Of a stretch of DNA of 64,000 bases, positions 23,566 to 35,483 are shown in pieces; position 1 is the stretch's first letter; each line of letters begins with the position of its first letter. The notes under the pieces are model-generated. The model saw only the letters and a program-made list of their open reading frames with translations, was not told where the DNA came from and ran no database searches. Source of the stretch: Staphylotrichum longicolle (Eukaryota > Ascomycota > Sordariomycetes > Sordariales > Chaetomiaceae); assembly GCA_019096155.1 (NCBI GenBank), contig JAHCVI010000006.1, positions 2,170,001 through 2,234,000 on the forward strand, given 5' to 3'. Position numbers and translations under genes: made by a program.

Positions 23566-24054
23566 TGTCACGTGGAGAGCTGCGTTGACGAGCCCCGAAG
23601 AGCCCCAAAACCGTCCGAAGAAACCGGGATTAAGGGGTTCGCTAGTGGTCGTCAACGGTGTGGGTGGGGTTCTCAGGGGTGCCGAAGCCCAGGTTCATGG
23701 AGACTTTGGCGTCGTCTTGGCTTCCCGATTTGCAAACGCACGGAAGGTGCTCCGTGCAAAACCGGGTCGAGGCGCCGTGAGGGGACCACTGGCGGCAGCG
23801 TCCTGATGCCCAGACTCGGCAATGGTGGGCCATGGATTCGTACCCATGCCGGATTGGACCAGCTCTCCAAGCTTCCATGCTTTTGCACACCCGGAGCTAG
23901 AAGCATGAACGCCCGGGTCAATCGCCTCATTCATCTCCACAGATCACGACGGCGACCAGCTGGATGTCACCCCGTGGGGGACGACGAGCCGGTGATCCCA
24001 TTGCCGAGCCCTGAATGCGCGCCATGCCCGGTGTGTGTCCCTGCCCCGGCAGCA

Positions 24055-24072
24055 GGGGCAGGGGCAGGGGCA
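24055..24072 (+). repeat. (GGGGCA)3 tandem repeat in xylanase promoter
   Basis: Three perfect 6-bp units about 140 bp before the ATG. A CCGGGG motif on the minus strand next to it fits the CreA/CRE1 carbon-repressor consensus SYGGRG. Confidence 0.5.
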
Positions 24073-24209
24073 GCCTCGGAGGCACCAGGGCCCGCGGGGA
24101 CGACGTGTGCTGGATCGCAGCTTAAAAGACTTCCCTCCCACCCGCCGCCACACATCCGGCGCCTCCTCACGAGTCACCAGCAGTCAGTCAATCCTCCTCG
24201 GCCACAAAC

Positions 24210-25606
24210 ATGCATTCCAAGGCTCTTCTGGCAGCCCTCGTGGCGCCCGCCGCCGTCTCTGCGGGGCTTAACGACCTCGCCGTCCGCGCCGGTCTCAAGT
24301 ACTTCGGTACTGCCCTCCGCGAGAGCGCCATCAACAGCGACAGCGCGTACGCTGCCATCCTCAGCGACAAGAGCGAGTTTGGCCAGCTCGTCCCCGAGAA
24401 TGGGCAGAAGTGGGATGCCACCGAGGCGACGCAGGGCCAGTTCACTTACAGCTCGGGTGATATCACAGCCAACACGGCCAAGAAGAATGGCCAGGGTCTG
24501 AGGTGCCACACCATGGTCTGGTACAGCCAGCTTCCTAACTGGGTGAGCAGACCTGCCTTTGTTTTGAGGTAACCAAGCAACAACCGGCTGACTGATCCCC
24601 AGGTCTCCAGCGGCACATGGACCAAGGACTCGCTCACCAAGGTCATCCAGACGCACATGAACAACGTCATGGGCCACTACAAGGGCCAGTGCTACGCCTG
24701 GGACGTTGTCAACGAGGCCGTCGCTGATGACGGCAACTGGCGCGACAATGTCTTCCTGAAGACCTTCGGTACCGACTACCTGCCGCTGTCCTTCAACCTC
24801 GCCAAGGCGGCCGACCCCGACACCAAGCTGTAAGACGACCACCGCACAACAGCCCCCACCCCAAATGCCATTTCTAACCCCTCTTCAGGTACTATAACGA
24901 CTACAACCTGGAGTACAACGGGGCCAAGACCGACCGGGCCGTCGAGTTGGTCAAGATCGTGCAGGCAGCGGGCGCCCCGATCGACGGTGTCGGCTTCCAG
25001 GGGCATCTGATCGTCGGCAGCACCCCCGGCCGCAGCAGCATCGCCACGGTGCTCAAGCGCTTCACCGCGCTCGGCCTCGAGGTCGCCTTCACCGAGCTCG
25101 ACATCCGCCACTCGAGCCTCCCGGCCTCGTCCTCGGCGCTCGTCACCCAGGGCAACGACTACGCCAACGTCGTGGGCGGCTGCCTCGACGTCGCCGGCTG
25201 CATCGGCGTGACCATCTGGTCCTTCACCGACAAGTACTCGTGGATCCCCGAGACCTTCTCGGGCCAGGGCGACGCCCTCATCTACGACAAGAACCTGGGC
25301 AAGAAGCCCGCGTGGACCTCCATCTCGTCGGTCCTCGCCGCCAAGGCCACCGGCGTGCCCCCCGCCTCGTCGTCCACCGTCAAGCCCTCGTCCACCCTCA
25401 TCACCGTCACCACCACCACCGCCAAGCCCTCGTCCACCTCGGCCACCAAGACCAGCTCCTCCGTCGCCACCACCACCACGGCCTCGAGCGGCGCTGAACA
25501 GGCCCGCTGGGGTCAATGCGGAGGGAACAATTGGACGGGCCCGACCAAGTGCCAGAGCCCCTGGACCTGCCAGAAGCAGAACGACTGGTACTCGCAGTGC
25601 CTGTGA
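24210..25606 (+). CDS. endo-1,4-beta-xylanase, GH10, with C-terminal CBM1
   Basis: Secreted enzyme cutting the xylan backbone. Exons 24210..24542, 24603..24829 and 24889..25606 (introns 60 and 59 nt) give 425 aa. Signal peptide 1-18; GH10 barrel from GLNDLAVRAGLKYFGTA. The acid/base Glu lies in WDVVNEAVAD and the nucleophile Glu in FTELDIRHSS. Other GH10 blocks are RCHTMVWYSQLPNW, YYNDYN, GVGFQGH and IWSFTDKYSWIP. A 70-residue Ser/Thr/Pro linker leads to a CBM1 (RWGQCGGNNWTGPTKCQS, ending WYSQCL). Likely acts with the acetylxylan esterase 20 kb away. The promoter has GGCTAAA and CreA-like motifs. Confidence 0.96.
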
Positions 25607-26060
25607 CGGTTCTGGGCCCGCCTGAGGTGTGCGGGTCTAGGGTACTATGTGATGCAGTGGGCGCTGTTGCTGTCGGGGATGCTCTGGCTGTGATCAGGTC
25701 AGAGTGACCGACTGCTGTTGTTTGTTGTGTGACTGCCCCTCGGGCGGTCGCGGGTGTTGAAGCTTCTGCTGCACATATTGAAGGTACCCCTCGTATCACT
25801 GTAAATAGAAAACCCCAAGTATATATGTTCTTTTTCCTTGTTAGACTTTGGATTTTTCATGCTCTATGGCACTGTGACATATGGTTTCTATGACACTGCG
25901 ATGTACCTGTATCCATTACAGAGTGTTCTTCGCTTCGAAGAAGCATGGATGGAGCACATCCAAGATTGCAGTCTTTCTGAGGACCGCTCCCTTCAAACCC
26001 ACCACAACGCTCTCCGAACCATCACAATATCCACCACCTCGATTGGCCCCCCAACACCCC
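25607..26060. other. intergenic, convergent 3' regions
   Basis: Between the convergent xylanase and HHE genes. No gene seen. Confidence 0.5.
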
Positions 26061-26802
26061 TCACTTCCCCTCGGGGAACTTCCTAAACAGATCCATCAGC
26101 TTATCCATCGGCGTCGCCAGCATCCCCGCAGCCGTCTCGTACGGCGGCCGGTCTGGCGCCGACGGGTGGCTGCGCGTCGGTACAAAGTGCTTGGTGCGGT
26201 CGAAGCTGCGTGCGAGCTGGCCCGACGCGTCGGCGTCGATCTGCTTCTCCAGCGCGGGCAGGTCGTCTCGCTCCTCCTCCTTGATGTGCTGCGACAGGGC
26301 GCTCCAGAGCGAGTCCAGCTTGGAATGGAAGTTGGCGTCCGCCGGTGTCATGGATTGGAAGTCGTAGAGCATCTCCTTGACCTACAGACAGATGGTTAGA
26401 GACGGAACCGGATGAAGTTGTGAGTGGATGGGTCGTGCGCACCTGCTGGTGCTCGGAGCGGTCCTTCTCTGCCATCCTCACGCCATTGGGGATGTGCTTC
26501 TCAAAGGCGGGGTACACGACGATCTCCTCGGCGATTGAGTGTCGTGCGAGCTCCCAGACAAACTGGTTCTGCCACTTGATCTTGTCGTCATCGCGCTGGG
26601 CATTCTTGATGTTGTTGTAGTATTCCTCTAGCTCTTGGTGGTCGTGCTTGATGCGATCCGAGACGCGCGCTGCTGTGCTGGCAGACATGGCGGACTGGAA
26701 GCGGATGCTGGATGCTACGAGAGGTCGGGCGTGCGTGCCTGTAAGGGTCTGCTTCACCGGCTGGGAGATGGCGGCAGATGTTCGGAGGGCTTGACGGAAC
26801 AT
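26061..26802 (-). CDS. hemerythrin-like HHE domain protein
   Basis: Two exons, complement(26061..26381, 26443..26802), 61-nt intron with donor GTGCGC, phase 0, 226 aa. The first ~40 residues (MFRQALRTSAAISQPVKQ...) are basic, Ser/Thr-rich and free of acidic residues, which suggests a mitochondrial presequence. The HHE four-helix domain has IKHDHQELEEYY (helix 1 HxxxE), ELARHSIAEEIVVYPAFEKH (helix 2), KDRSEHQQVK (helix 3) and LSQHIKEEERDDLP (helix 4 HxxxE). Fungal HHE proteins bind a di-iron centre and are linked to oxygen/NO or iron handling; the exact role here is not known. Confidence 0.88.
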
Positions 26803-27612
26803 GGTGATGTCGGTTGTGGTTGTGGTTAGCTCCTAATGAAGTATTCGGCGAGGTGAATCGAGGTTAATCGAATCGAAGGTCTCGGACGAGCTACCAACGA
26901 CCAACCCTGAACGACGGCGGCGTCCCATTTGTACTCGTCGCCGTCTCACGGCAGTATTACAGTCGGATGATGACACATCAGCCCTGCCTTGCGTAGGTAC
27001 AGTACTCTGATGATGTTGGGGAGTGTAGAAATGGAGGTGTCAAAGATGGAGTCCCATTGCGACTCTGCGCATCATTGCTTTCCAATCGGTACACTGTGAG
27101 TGGCTGCCCGTGGATTTTGCTCCGGTTTGGCCGCTACCCCGATCAATGACAGAGACAATACTTGTTGCCCATAGACATCTGCTCCAAATTCGGCCGTGGT
27201 CTCGGCCCCCTCAAATTGAGTTGGTGGTTGTTTGAAGCGGAGCCAATGATGTCATGACCTTTTCGGGTGGAGATCACCCTGAAGGCCGGGAAGTTTGACC
27301 CGTGTGTGAACGGCGCTGCGGCGCTGCATCGAGACAGAATTGGGTCCAATAAGCGGATGCATCCGACGTCTATACATCTGCGCCGCCGTGAGATCACGAC
27401 GGTTCTCCCAAGTCGGCCGGGATCCGCGCTTTTGCTGTAAGACGGGTAGGTGGGTGAGGCGCGAGTGCCGGACAGCGGACAGCGGACAAGAGCCATGGTG
27501 GCAGCGAGTTTTGAAAACTCATCCCTTTGGTCCTTTGTCAACAAACACCTGTGCGGAAGACGGGGCGTCGTCGGTCCCGTACGTGTTGTCCACCTGTAGC
27601 AACTTCCAGAAC
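26803..27612. other. intergenic
   Basis: No gene supported. Contains a 7-bp tandem repeat (GGACAGC, 2.7 copies, 27470..27488). Confidence 0.5.
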
Positions 27613-29090
27613 TCACCCCATGGCCGCGTGACCTGTAATCCAACCGAGTGCCCATGCCGAGTGCCGCTTCCACGGGTCGTCCATGGTCTTGGAAATGTCC
27701 CGAATCACCCCGGACGCCCAGCCCTGCAAGAACCAATACCCCTGTAGCTCCGCCGCATGGAAGACGACGCAGTAGTACGACATCAGGGCCAGCGCGGCCT
27801 GGTTCCGCTGGCGCAGCAGGCGAATCAGGTCATCCGACATATGGATCGGCCAGGCGGCAAGCACGCGGTACTCGGGCCGAGATGTCTTGACAAAGGTGTC
27901 GCGAATCACGGTGATCAGGCGGTAGGCGTCGGCATGGACGATACCGCGCACCCGGGCGTCGGACTCAGTCTCGGCAATCTCGACTAGAAAGTCGCCGACG
28001 GCGAGGACGACGCGGTCCAAAGCCGCGTTGGACTGCTCTGTGCCTGGGTGCAGGCTGAAGAGCCCGGAGAGGGGGCCGGACTGAAGAAGCTCCTGTGACG
28101 AGTTCAGAACGCTGCCGATTCCCTTGACCAGGATGAGGACGTCGACCAGGTCGTCGACGGTGGGGCCCTCGGCGGTGCGGTTCACAGAAGATGCCGCGAG
28201 CGCCTCAATGAAGAGTAATGACGACGAGGCGAAGACGGCGTGGCAGTTGGTGGGTGAGAGTTCGGCCAGGGCGACGCGCATGCGACGTATGCCGGCGTTC
28301 TGGTGTTGCGACGCGCGGACCGAGTAGGCTTGCCGGCTTTGTGGGTGCAGATAGGCGAGGTGGTAGGACGATATGGCGAGAATCTGATGGAGCAGGAAGA
28401 CGTGCGCAAAGGCCTGTTTTGGAATTTCGACCTGCCAGAGCTGGGCAATATCTGTCCTCGTGGGGTCAATCATAAAGGTCCCGTAAGTCGATATGGTGAA
28501 GTGGTGGAGCAGCTCAAGATCGAACACCCAGTTTGCCGTGTCTTCCTCTGCCGGCCCCGTGACGAACTTGCTCAGGTAGGGGAACGGGTCAGGCGAGGAG
28601 GTTGCCGGGGAGTCGGCGAGTGTGAGGGCCGAGCCACTCGGGGAGGGTCCTGGGTCTGGCCGATGGTCTGCTGCCGCGGCCAGCGGCTGCGGCGCAGGCG
28701 GCGGCGGCGCAGGCTTGGGGTTGAGGGGTCTGACGCGGCTTCTCCGGGGCAATGCCGGCTGCTGTGGGGCCGGAGACGGACCGGAGATGGAGTGGCAGCT
28801 ACGACGCGGCGGGACTTGCCCGCGGAAGGGGGAACATTCGACTGGTTAGAGGCTGCATTCGATGCCGTGACGCAGACAAGCCCAAGACGGCCGGGTTTCA
28901 TCGCACTGGGGTGTGTTAGTGAACCGTAGGGATACTCCAGGGGATGGAGGTTCTGTCTGGCGAGTGGTTGGCGCCACGGCAGCCAAGAATGGCGGCAAGA
29001 ATGGCGACAGCCAGCACTGACCTTGACTCGCCGCTGCTTGCACCGGAGACAACCGCTGCGCGACTTGGTATAACCCCGCAGGCGTGCCAT
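27613..29090 (-). pseudogene. Zn2Cys6-type transcription factor with in-frame TAA and missing Cys
   Basis: Exon 1 (29090..29022) encodes MARLRGYTKSRSGCLRCKQRR, the first half of a fungal zinc cluster. Intron 29021..28906 (donor GTCAGT, acceptor CCCAG) leads to exon 2, which starts CDETRPSWACLRHGIEC. The cluster should have six Cys; here Trp stands where the fourth Cys belongs and spacing to the fifth is one residue short, so only five remain. Three codons after the last Cys is TAA (28846..28848). The very same frame then stays open for 410 codons to 27613 and encodes a complete fungal-specific TF (fungal_trans_2-like) domain: ANWVFDLELLHHFT, FAHVFLLHQILAISSYHLAYL, GIRRMRVALAEL, GYWFLQGWASGVI. 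No GT donor precedes the TAA in exon 2, so splicing does not remove it. CAA-to-TAA is a plausible origin. Probably non-functional or strain-specific. Confidence 0.75.
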
Positions 29091-30544
29091 GGCCACAAAG
29101 TTCTCCTTGTTGTGGGCTTTGGGGAAAGCGAAAGCGAGCTGACGCGGATGCGGAGGCGGAGGCGGCGGCGCAGACGAAATCTTTGCCATGGAGCCACGGG
29201 CTTCGGACTCAGTGGGGTTTGCTGGGGGGTGGTGGTGCCGCTCCCAATCAGAGCCTGCGAAGCGGAATGAAAGGTGGGGGATGGATGCTGGGAATCTGAG
29301 AAACCCCCAGCTCGCGCACCAGCAGCGCCGCATCGACCCGTCAAGGCAGGGCAAACGATGCGATGTGCTCGCTTGGCTGCAGAACACAATCAACACTCAT
29401 TTTAGGCCCTTTTTGTTTGGATGGGGGACAAGAAGCATTGGTTCCCCTCTTCCGCCGGGAATTGCTCTGCTCTTGCCCGCAGATCTTGGCTTGGCACTGC
29501 GTCCGCTTGACAATGGAAGTTGCTCGGCGAGACGACTCGCAGCATGCCCAATCGCAAAATGATCCGAAACCGGGGTGCAATGGAACGGCGTTGAGCGCAA
29601 AAAGAAAGCACAGAATGTTAGTGAACCCTAACCCAGGCCCTTCTTGTTTCAGATGGACCACCTCGCCCTCGTCGGTCAGCCTGCAATCCACTCTGTCAAA
29701 TGTCAAACTGCCAGCCTCAGGAAAGATCTCCACAGCTGCTTTCCGACAATCTGTATGTATTCATACATGCCTTCTCCTCAACAAGGTGGATGTTTGCTGT
29801 GTCTCAGTTTGGCCCCTCTTCCCCACGCCCCTTGATCGTCACTGCCCCAAAAGCAGAAACCTTGCCGAGTTTCTTGCGCTGTTTGTGCATTTCTTCACTC
29901 GCACAGTGAGCAGCTCACTTGACCACCACGACAACGTCTCGGGCCGCACAAAAAAGCCCAATGTCACACTCCTGAGCACCACTGGTAAGTCGGTCGGAGA
30001 ATCAACCCCAGCAACGACACAGCCAGTCGACACGGTCGACACCCCTCCACCGCATTCCGAATGCACGATGCGACCCCAGGTTCTCGACAAACGGCACACA
30101 CGCCGAGATGACCCGAGTCATTTAAGGTCGCCGGGCTGTGTCCCCCGTCCGATCTGCGGTTAATATCCCGGCTTGGCCCCTGCCCGCAGGTCGCAACGGC
30201 GCCCGCCCAAGTGCATGTCGAGCCAAACGCAGCAGGAGGGAACTTCAGGGAGTGGGTCGTCTGAAACGTCACGGGCAAACATGGCCCTGCGCTCGCTGCG
30301 ATGCAACCAATTCATTGCACCCGGATCGCCTCGTCCCGGGTCAGACAGATCCACCCAGGCTGCCGCGCCGATGGAAACGCAAAGCTGTCTGCAACAGGGT
30401 TACTGTGTAAGGGGACGCGGGACAAAAATCCTTCCAACGGTTGGGAAATGGGGATATAGATAGATTGGCATTGCCCACCCACCCCCGCGTCTCGTCCTTT
30501 TCTCCCGGGTCGGGTCGCGTGAAGTCCGTTGCACGACATACACC
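29091..30544. other. 1.45 kb intergenic region
   Basis: Shared upstream region of the divergent zinc-cluster gene and the P450. A 266-codon frame at 29363..30163 has no recognisable motif and random-looking composition; I do not count it as a gene. Confidence 0.5.
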
Positions 30545-32347
30545 ATGGCAGACACTCAAACCATCCCAGAGGCCATCGGCGCCAAGCTGCCGCTTATCCT
30601 GCCCACGTTCGTTGCCCTTCTCGCAGTGTTGCTGCTCCAGAACCTCATAAGCACAAAACCTCTGGCCAATGTGCCCGTGGCTGGCCAGGACCTTGGTGGC
30701 GACGAGAAGCGGAGACAGGCCTACCTGTTCAGGGCGGCGGAGTTGTACGCTGAAGGGTACAAAAAGGTTCGTACAGCTCTTGTCAATGTCGTGCGGGGCC
30801 ACATCCGTTAGAAAAAGAGGCTGATGGGATTCCCGGGTTAGTTCAAGGACAATGTTTTCAGGATTGTCACATCCAACAAATTCACCGTCATTGTCGTGCC
30901 GCCCAAGTTCCTGGGTGAGCTCCGAAATCTGCCAGACGATGTAGTCAGCTTCGACGACGCCATCGCCCAAACCATGCACGCAAAGTACACCAAGCTCACC
31001 GTCGGCGAAACCTTGGTCACCCACACCGTCAAGTCTAACCTGACCCCGGCCTTGGTGAGGCTCAACCCTTCCATCGCCGAGGAGGTTCAAGACTCCATCT
31101 CGCGAGAGCTGCCGCCGTGCGATGACTGGACGCTCGTGAACATCAACCGCAAACTGTTGCGCATTGTGGCCCTCGTGTCTGGCCGCGTCTTTATCGGCAC
31201 AGAACTCAGCCGCTCCGAGGAATACCTGGACGCCGCCATCAACTACACCGTCGAGCTGATGGAAGCCCGCCAGGCCCTCGAGCGAGTGCGCCCATGGATG
31301 CGTCCCTTTATTGGCAGCCGGCTGCCCGAGGTCAAGAAGCTCGACCAGCGCCTGGTTCAAGCAGACAACTTCATCCGCCCCATTGTTGCCGCTCGGAAGC
31401 AGATGCAAGCCCACGACAAGCCCGACGACATGTTGCAGTGGATGATGGATGGTGATGAAAAGGGAAAGTTCAAGCAGCACACAACCGAGCGCATGGCGCG
31501 GATGCAGCTGTCGCTCTCGTTTGCGGCGATCCATACCACGACGTTGACGTCGACAAACGTGTACGTGGCTCCCTCCGCCAACGAGTTGCGTTTCTGGGTC
31601 TCATTGCTAAACTCCTCGCAGCTTCTATAACTTGGCAGCCTATCCGCAATACCTCCCTGAGCTGCGTGACGAGATTCGCACCGTCCTGGCTGAACACGGA
31701 GGCGTCTTTACCAGCCCAGCACTGCAGGCCATGAAGAAACTCGACAGCTTCCTCAAGGAGACGATGCGACTCAATCCCGGCGGAACCGCTTCGTTCCAGC
31801 GCAAGGTCAACAAGCCATTCACCTTGTCCAACGGCCAGGTCATTCCCGCCGGCGTGGTCATCGAAGTCCCGTCTGCGGCCATCAGCCACGACCCCGAGAT
31901 CTTTCCCAACCCCGACGAGTTTGACCCCTGGCGGTTTTTCCGTCTCCGCGAGCAGGCTCGCGCCGCCGGCGAGGTTGAGGGGGCCGCCATCAACCAGTTT
32001 GTGTCTGTGAACCCGAACGTCATGACGGTACGTCCCTCACCCTGTGCATACATTTTGTTCTTGCCAACAACAACGTGGCTGACACGGCATAGTTTGGTTA
32101 CGGGCGGCATGCTTGCCCCGGCCGGTTCTTTGCCGCCAACGAGATTAAGATGATTGTCGCCAACTTTGTCCTTGCTTATGACATGAAGCTTCCCGACGGT
32201 GTGCAGGAGCGCTACCCCAATCTCACGTTTGGGTCGTCGGTGAGTTCAAACCGTCGCAGAAACGTCTTGTCGCGGGAGTAAACTGATTTCGTGCCACAGT
32301 CCGTCCCTGATCCGACCAAGCAGCTGCTGTTCAAGAGGATTGCATAA
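30545..32347 (+). CDS. cytochrome P450 monooxygenase (fungal class II)
   Basis: Five exons (30545..30766, 30842..31560, 31622..32027, 32093..32239, 32300..32347) join in phase to 513 aa. An N-terminal membrane anchor (LPLILPTFVALLAVLLLQNL) precedes the catalytic domain. The I-helix carries AAIHTTT, followed by LYNLAAYP-like sequence; the ExxR motif is ETMR in FLKETMRLNP; then FDPWRFFRLRE (PERF region) and the heme-thiolate loop FGYGRHACPGRFFAANEIK, whose start is at an exon boundary. It resembles fungal ent-kaurene-oxidase-like P450s that oxidise terpenoids or other secondary metabolites, but the substrate cannot be told. No synthase gene lies adjacent. Acts in the ER membrane with a separate reductase. 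Confidence 0.93.
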
Positions 32348-32646
32348 ATGGCTGAATGAGCTTATGGGGTCGTGTTTTTGGAAGTGTTTGAATGGTGTCA
32401 AAGGATTTTGATGCAAAGGAAGGGGTCGGGGCAGCGCGGCCATTACCCCTGAGTCCCTGACAAGGGCTAGCAGCCAATTTCAGTTCCGCGACAATTAATG
32501 AGAGATGAAGCCATTCTAAGGCCATACAACCCAAGTGTTGGAGATCATATTCCAAGCCTGATGTTTCTGGTTTGCGTTCAAGGAAGCGATCCCCCTAAAA
32601 AGCCAGTCCCCTCTGCGCAAGAAATGGACACACTCGCCCCACTTTC
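32348..32646. other. short intergenic spacer
   Basis: About 300 bp between P450 and HET genes, same strand; nothing seen. Confidence 0.5.
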
Positions 32647-35348
32647 ATGCGTCCAGTACACAGTATGCTCCTCATCGCTAGCCTGATTCCAGAGAGCCTG
32701 ATGGTTTGCCAAGTGATTCCGGAATCCCCTCAGACCCCGCATCTACCAGTTCTGTCCCGCTCACAACAACCCCAGAAACCAGTCATTATCCATTTGCGTA
32801 CAACGCCCATCCCCGAGATGCACGACTTGTATGCTGAGACGAAGACTTCCGAGGTGCTGTTCGCCCTCGGTCAGCGTCTTGTGCCGGTCTCAAACAAAGA
32901 CGAACTGCTCTCGGAAACAAGACAAGTAGTGCACGGGGAGGAAAGCCGAGCTCGGGCAGCTGCCATCCTCTCCCGGCTCGCAGAACTCAACCCAGAGGTC
33001 GCCCGGGAATTCCTCCCCAAGCAAGATGCCCTCGCCGATGTCTGCTTCCGGCTGCTCTGCTCAGCTTCCCTTCCCAACCTCCAGTTCACTGGTACCCGTT
33101 TCCCTTCCTACATTGCAGTCAGCTACTGCTGGCACTACTCGGGGTGGCCCCTCGCGGCCGCTGCCAAACCGGTGGCGGCAGGATGGGAAATCTCAGAGCC
33201 CATGATGCAAGCCGTCATGGCTCTCCGCCAAGATCCGGAAGAAGGGGTTTGGCTTGACAAGCTGTGCATAAACCAAAACGACCACGAGAACAAGATCGCT
33301 CACATTGGGGCTATGGACGCCATCTACCACTCTGCACGGAGAGTCGCAATCCTGTTAGAAGACGTTCAGCTTCAAAAGAGCGAAGAGGAAGCTGGGTTGG
33401 TCTACGCACAGTTCTACGAGGACATGTGCCGTGAGGTCAAAGATGGTGGCCTGGAAGGGGCGGAGAAGGGCCGGTTCGTCGACGAGTACTTTCCGCGCAA
33501 AGCACAAGAACTTCGCGACAGCGAGCGGGGACACATTCTGGCGGCGGTCAAGTCCTTTGCCATGAAAATGATGGGGGCACGGTGGTACAGCCGCGGCTGG
33601 TGCGCCCATGAATCTCGCATGACCAAGCACCAGAAAGTCAACAACCCGCTGTTTATGTGCTTTGGATCCAAGAACCAGGTTCTGTCCTTCGAGTTTCGAT
33701 TTATCCACTTTCTAGGCCTTCATCTCTCCGACTGGGAACCCAAAGAGATGTTTCATGACTTGCAACCCATGAAGAGATTCAACGACCCCGAGCCAAAGAA
33801 TCTGCGCCAGCTATGGTTCAGAATCCAGCGACTGATGCCCGACGTGGGTTCCGTCATTTCTACCATGCAGCATATCGTCAGCGTGCTATCGTTTGGCTGC
33901 TCCAAAGGCGGAGACCTCATTTCCATCGCTTTGAACACGGCAGGCATTCCCTTGTACTTCGCAGGCAACGACGCTCAGAGTGTGGGAAAAGTTGTTTGGA
34001 AGTTCACACTCTTGGTCTTGGCTTCAGGGGACCTGGCTCCTCTGGTTGCGCTTGGCAGCAAGCTTCGACTGCCTGGACCCAGAGGGGAGATCATCTCCTG
34101 GGCAACTCATCCCGACCAAGGAGTCATCGACGAGCCGCTTATGAACCCACTTCCAGCCTCCATCACCGCTATCACGCCAGAGTACATCGAGTTAGACCTG
34201 CTCGTCTTCGAGTCGCTCCCCAAAGCAGCCACCGCCGAGTCCCTGGCGGCAGCAGCCAGCCTCATCACAGAGCACAAGCTCGACGCCATTGCCGACAACC
34301 TTTTCTCTGCCCTCCCCGACAACACCCAGTACACGATCGACATTGGTATCTCCGCAATCACAAACATTAAAGCCACCGCCAAACCTTTGCAAACCCTCCG
34401 CCACAACCTCCTCGCACTCGCTCTCGACAACGGCCTCGATTGGACCCTCGCCTTCCCCTCTGTAATGCAACAGAGCACAACCGCCTGGTTGCACGGCACC
34501 CTCGGCACCACCTCCGACCCCCTTCTTATTCCCGCCGCCGAAGCCTTCCTCGCGCTCTTTTCCAAACCGCCCTCCGCAGCCCCACCTTCGTCAACCTTAG
34601 GCCTCCTCACCCGATCACTCACCACCCTCCTCGACCCGCGTCTCTTCCTCTTCACCGCCGAGGCCCGCCGCCTGCCCCTCTCCCCGTCGCTCGGCCACGC
34701 CGTCCTGACGCCGTCCACCAGCAACAGAGCCTACGTCGCCATCCCCGCCGCCCTGGCCCACCTGCCCGGGTGGTACGACCGCGCGTGGCATGTCGAGCCC
34801 TTCGACCCCGCGGGCAAGCCAGAGGAGCTGGCCGATCTGCTACCGCGCGAGGACCTGCGCTTAGCGAAGGAAGGAGAAGAGGTGCTCAAGGTGGAGGATG
34901 TGGTGCCGGTGCTGAACTCGGATTATGAAGATCGGAGGGCGAAGAGGGAAGATGAGCGGGGGACGTGGAGGTTGAGGAGGCGGAGTAAGGTGTTTGGCGG
35001 GCTGCAGGTTGGTGGGGGGGGTGGGGAGCGGGGGGGGTGAGGGAAGGGGAGGGAGTGGTGCTGCTGAAGAGACAGAGGGTCTATGGGTGTGAAGATTATC
35101 CGTGGGGCGAGATTCAGAAGGCGATGAAGCGAGTGTTTGAAACAAGTGCGCAGGGGAGTGGCGCGGCGGATAGTGGTGGCACGAAAGGTGGTGCTGAGAA
35201 TGGTGGTCCGGTGGAGAGCTCCACGGAGAAGGGTGGTGAGGCAGAGAGCTACACGGAGAAGGGCGGTACGGCTCAGGCTGAAACGGAGAAGAGTGGTGAA
35301 GCAGAAAGCTATACAGAGAAGAAGGGTTTGACGCATGCTGCAAGCTGA
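32647..35348 (+). CDS. HET domain protein with repeat tail, frameshift in poly-G
   Basis: A long frame from ATG 32647 contains HET signatures: YIAVSYCWHYSGWP near residues 157-170, VWLDKLCINQNDHENK near 200-215, MDAIYHSARRVAILLED and ARWYSRGWCAHES. The ~450-residue C-terminal region is unrecognised, with Ala/Leu-rich helices. The frame as written stops at 35040 inside G-rich sequence (two runs of eight G). The next frame continues as VVLLKRQRVYGCEDYPWGEI, which clearly belongs to the same protein, and ends at TGA 35348; one additional G gives 900 aa. The tail has an imperfect repeat (TEKGGEAESY-like units). Function inferred: heterokaryon incompatibility or innate-type recognition. The start could also be the Met about 55 codons further in. 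Confidence 0.8.
35005..35050 (+). repeat. poly-G tracts at HET frameshift
   Basis: Contains two runs of eight G separated by TGGGGAGC. The frame of the HET protein changes exactly here, so tract length decides whether the C terminus is read. Confidence 0.8.
35210..35330 (+). repeat. coding minisatellite in HET C terminus
   Basis: Four degenerate units beginning around GAGAAG(G/A)(G/T)(T/C)GGT encode TEKGGEAESY-type decapeptides. Confidence 0.6.
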
Positions 35349-35483
35349 GATGGTTGTGGTGGAACACAAACAGATCTTAGTCTTGAGAAGTTAGTGCTCA
35401 GAGCTAAGAAGTTGGGCGCCAAAGTTGTGTCAACGAGATCCTGCAAACCACACTGTGACACTCCCCAAGGTTCGTTGTATTTC

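Larger units (their letters stand above)
22870..24209. other. intergenic / xylanase promoter region
   Basis: No gene is convincing. A 309-codon frame from 23572 that overlaps the xylanase start is rich in Pro/Arg/Ser and looks like an artefact of GC-rich sequence. Contains a GGCTAAA motif and a GGGGCA tandem repeat. Confidence 0.5.

Noticed and set aside
23572..24501. 309-codon frame overlapping the xylanase start
   Set aside because: Runs out of frame through the xylanase exon 1; Pro/Arg-rich shadow of GC-rich DNA.
29363..30163. 266-codon plus-strand open frame
   Set aside because: No domain, no start context, random composition; lies in the shared promoter of two divergent genes.
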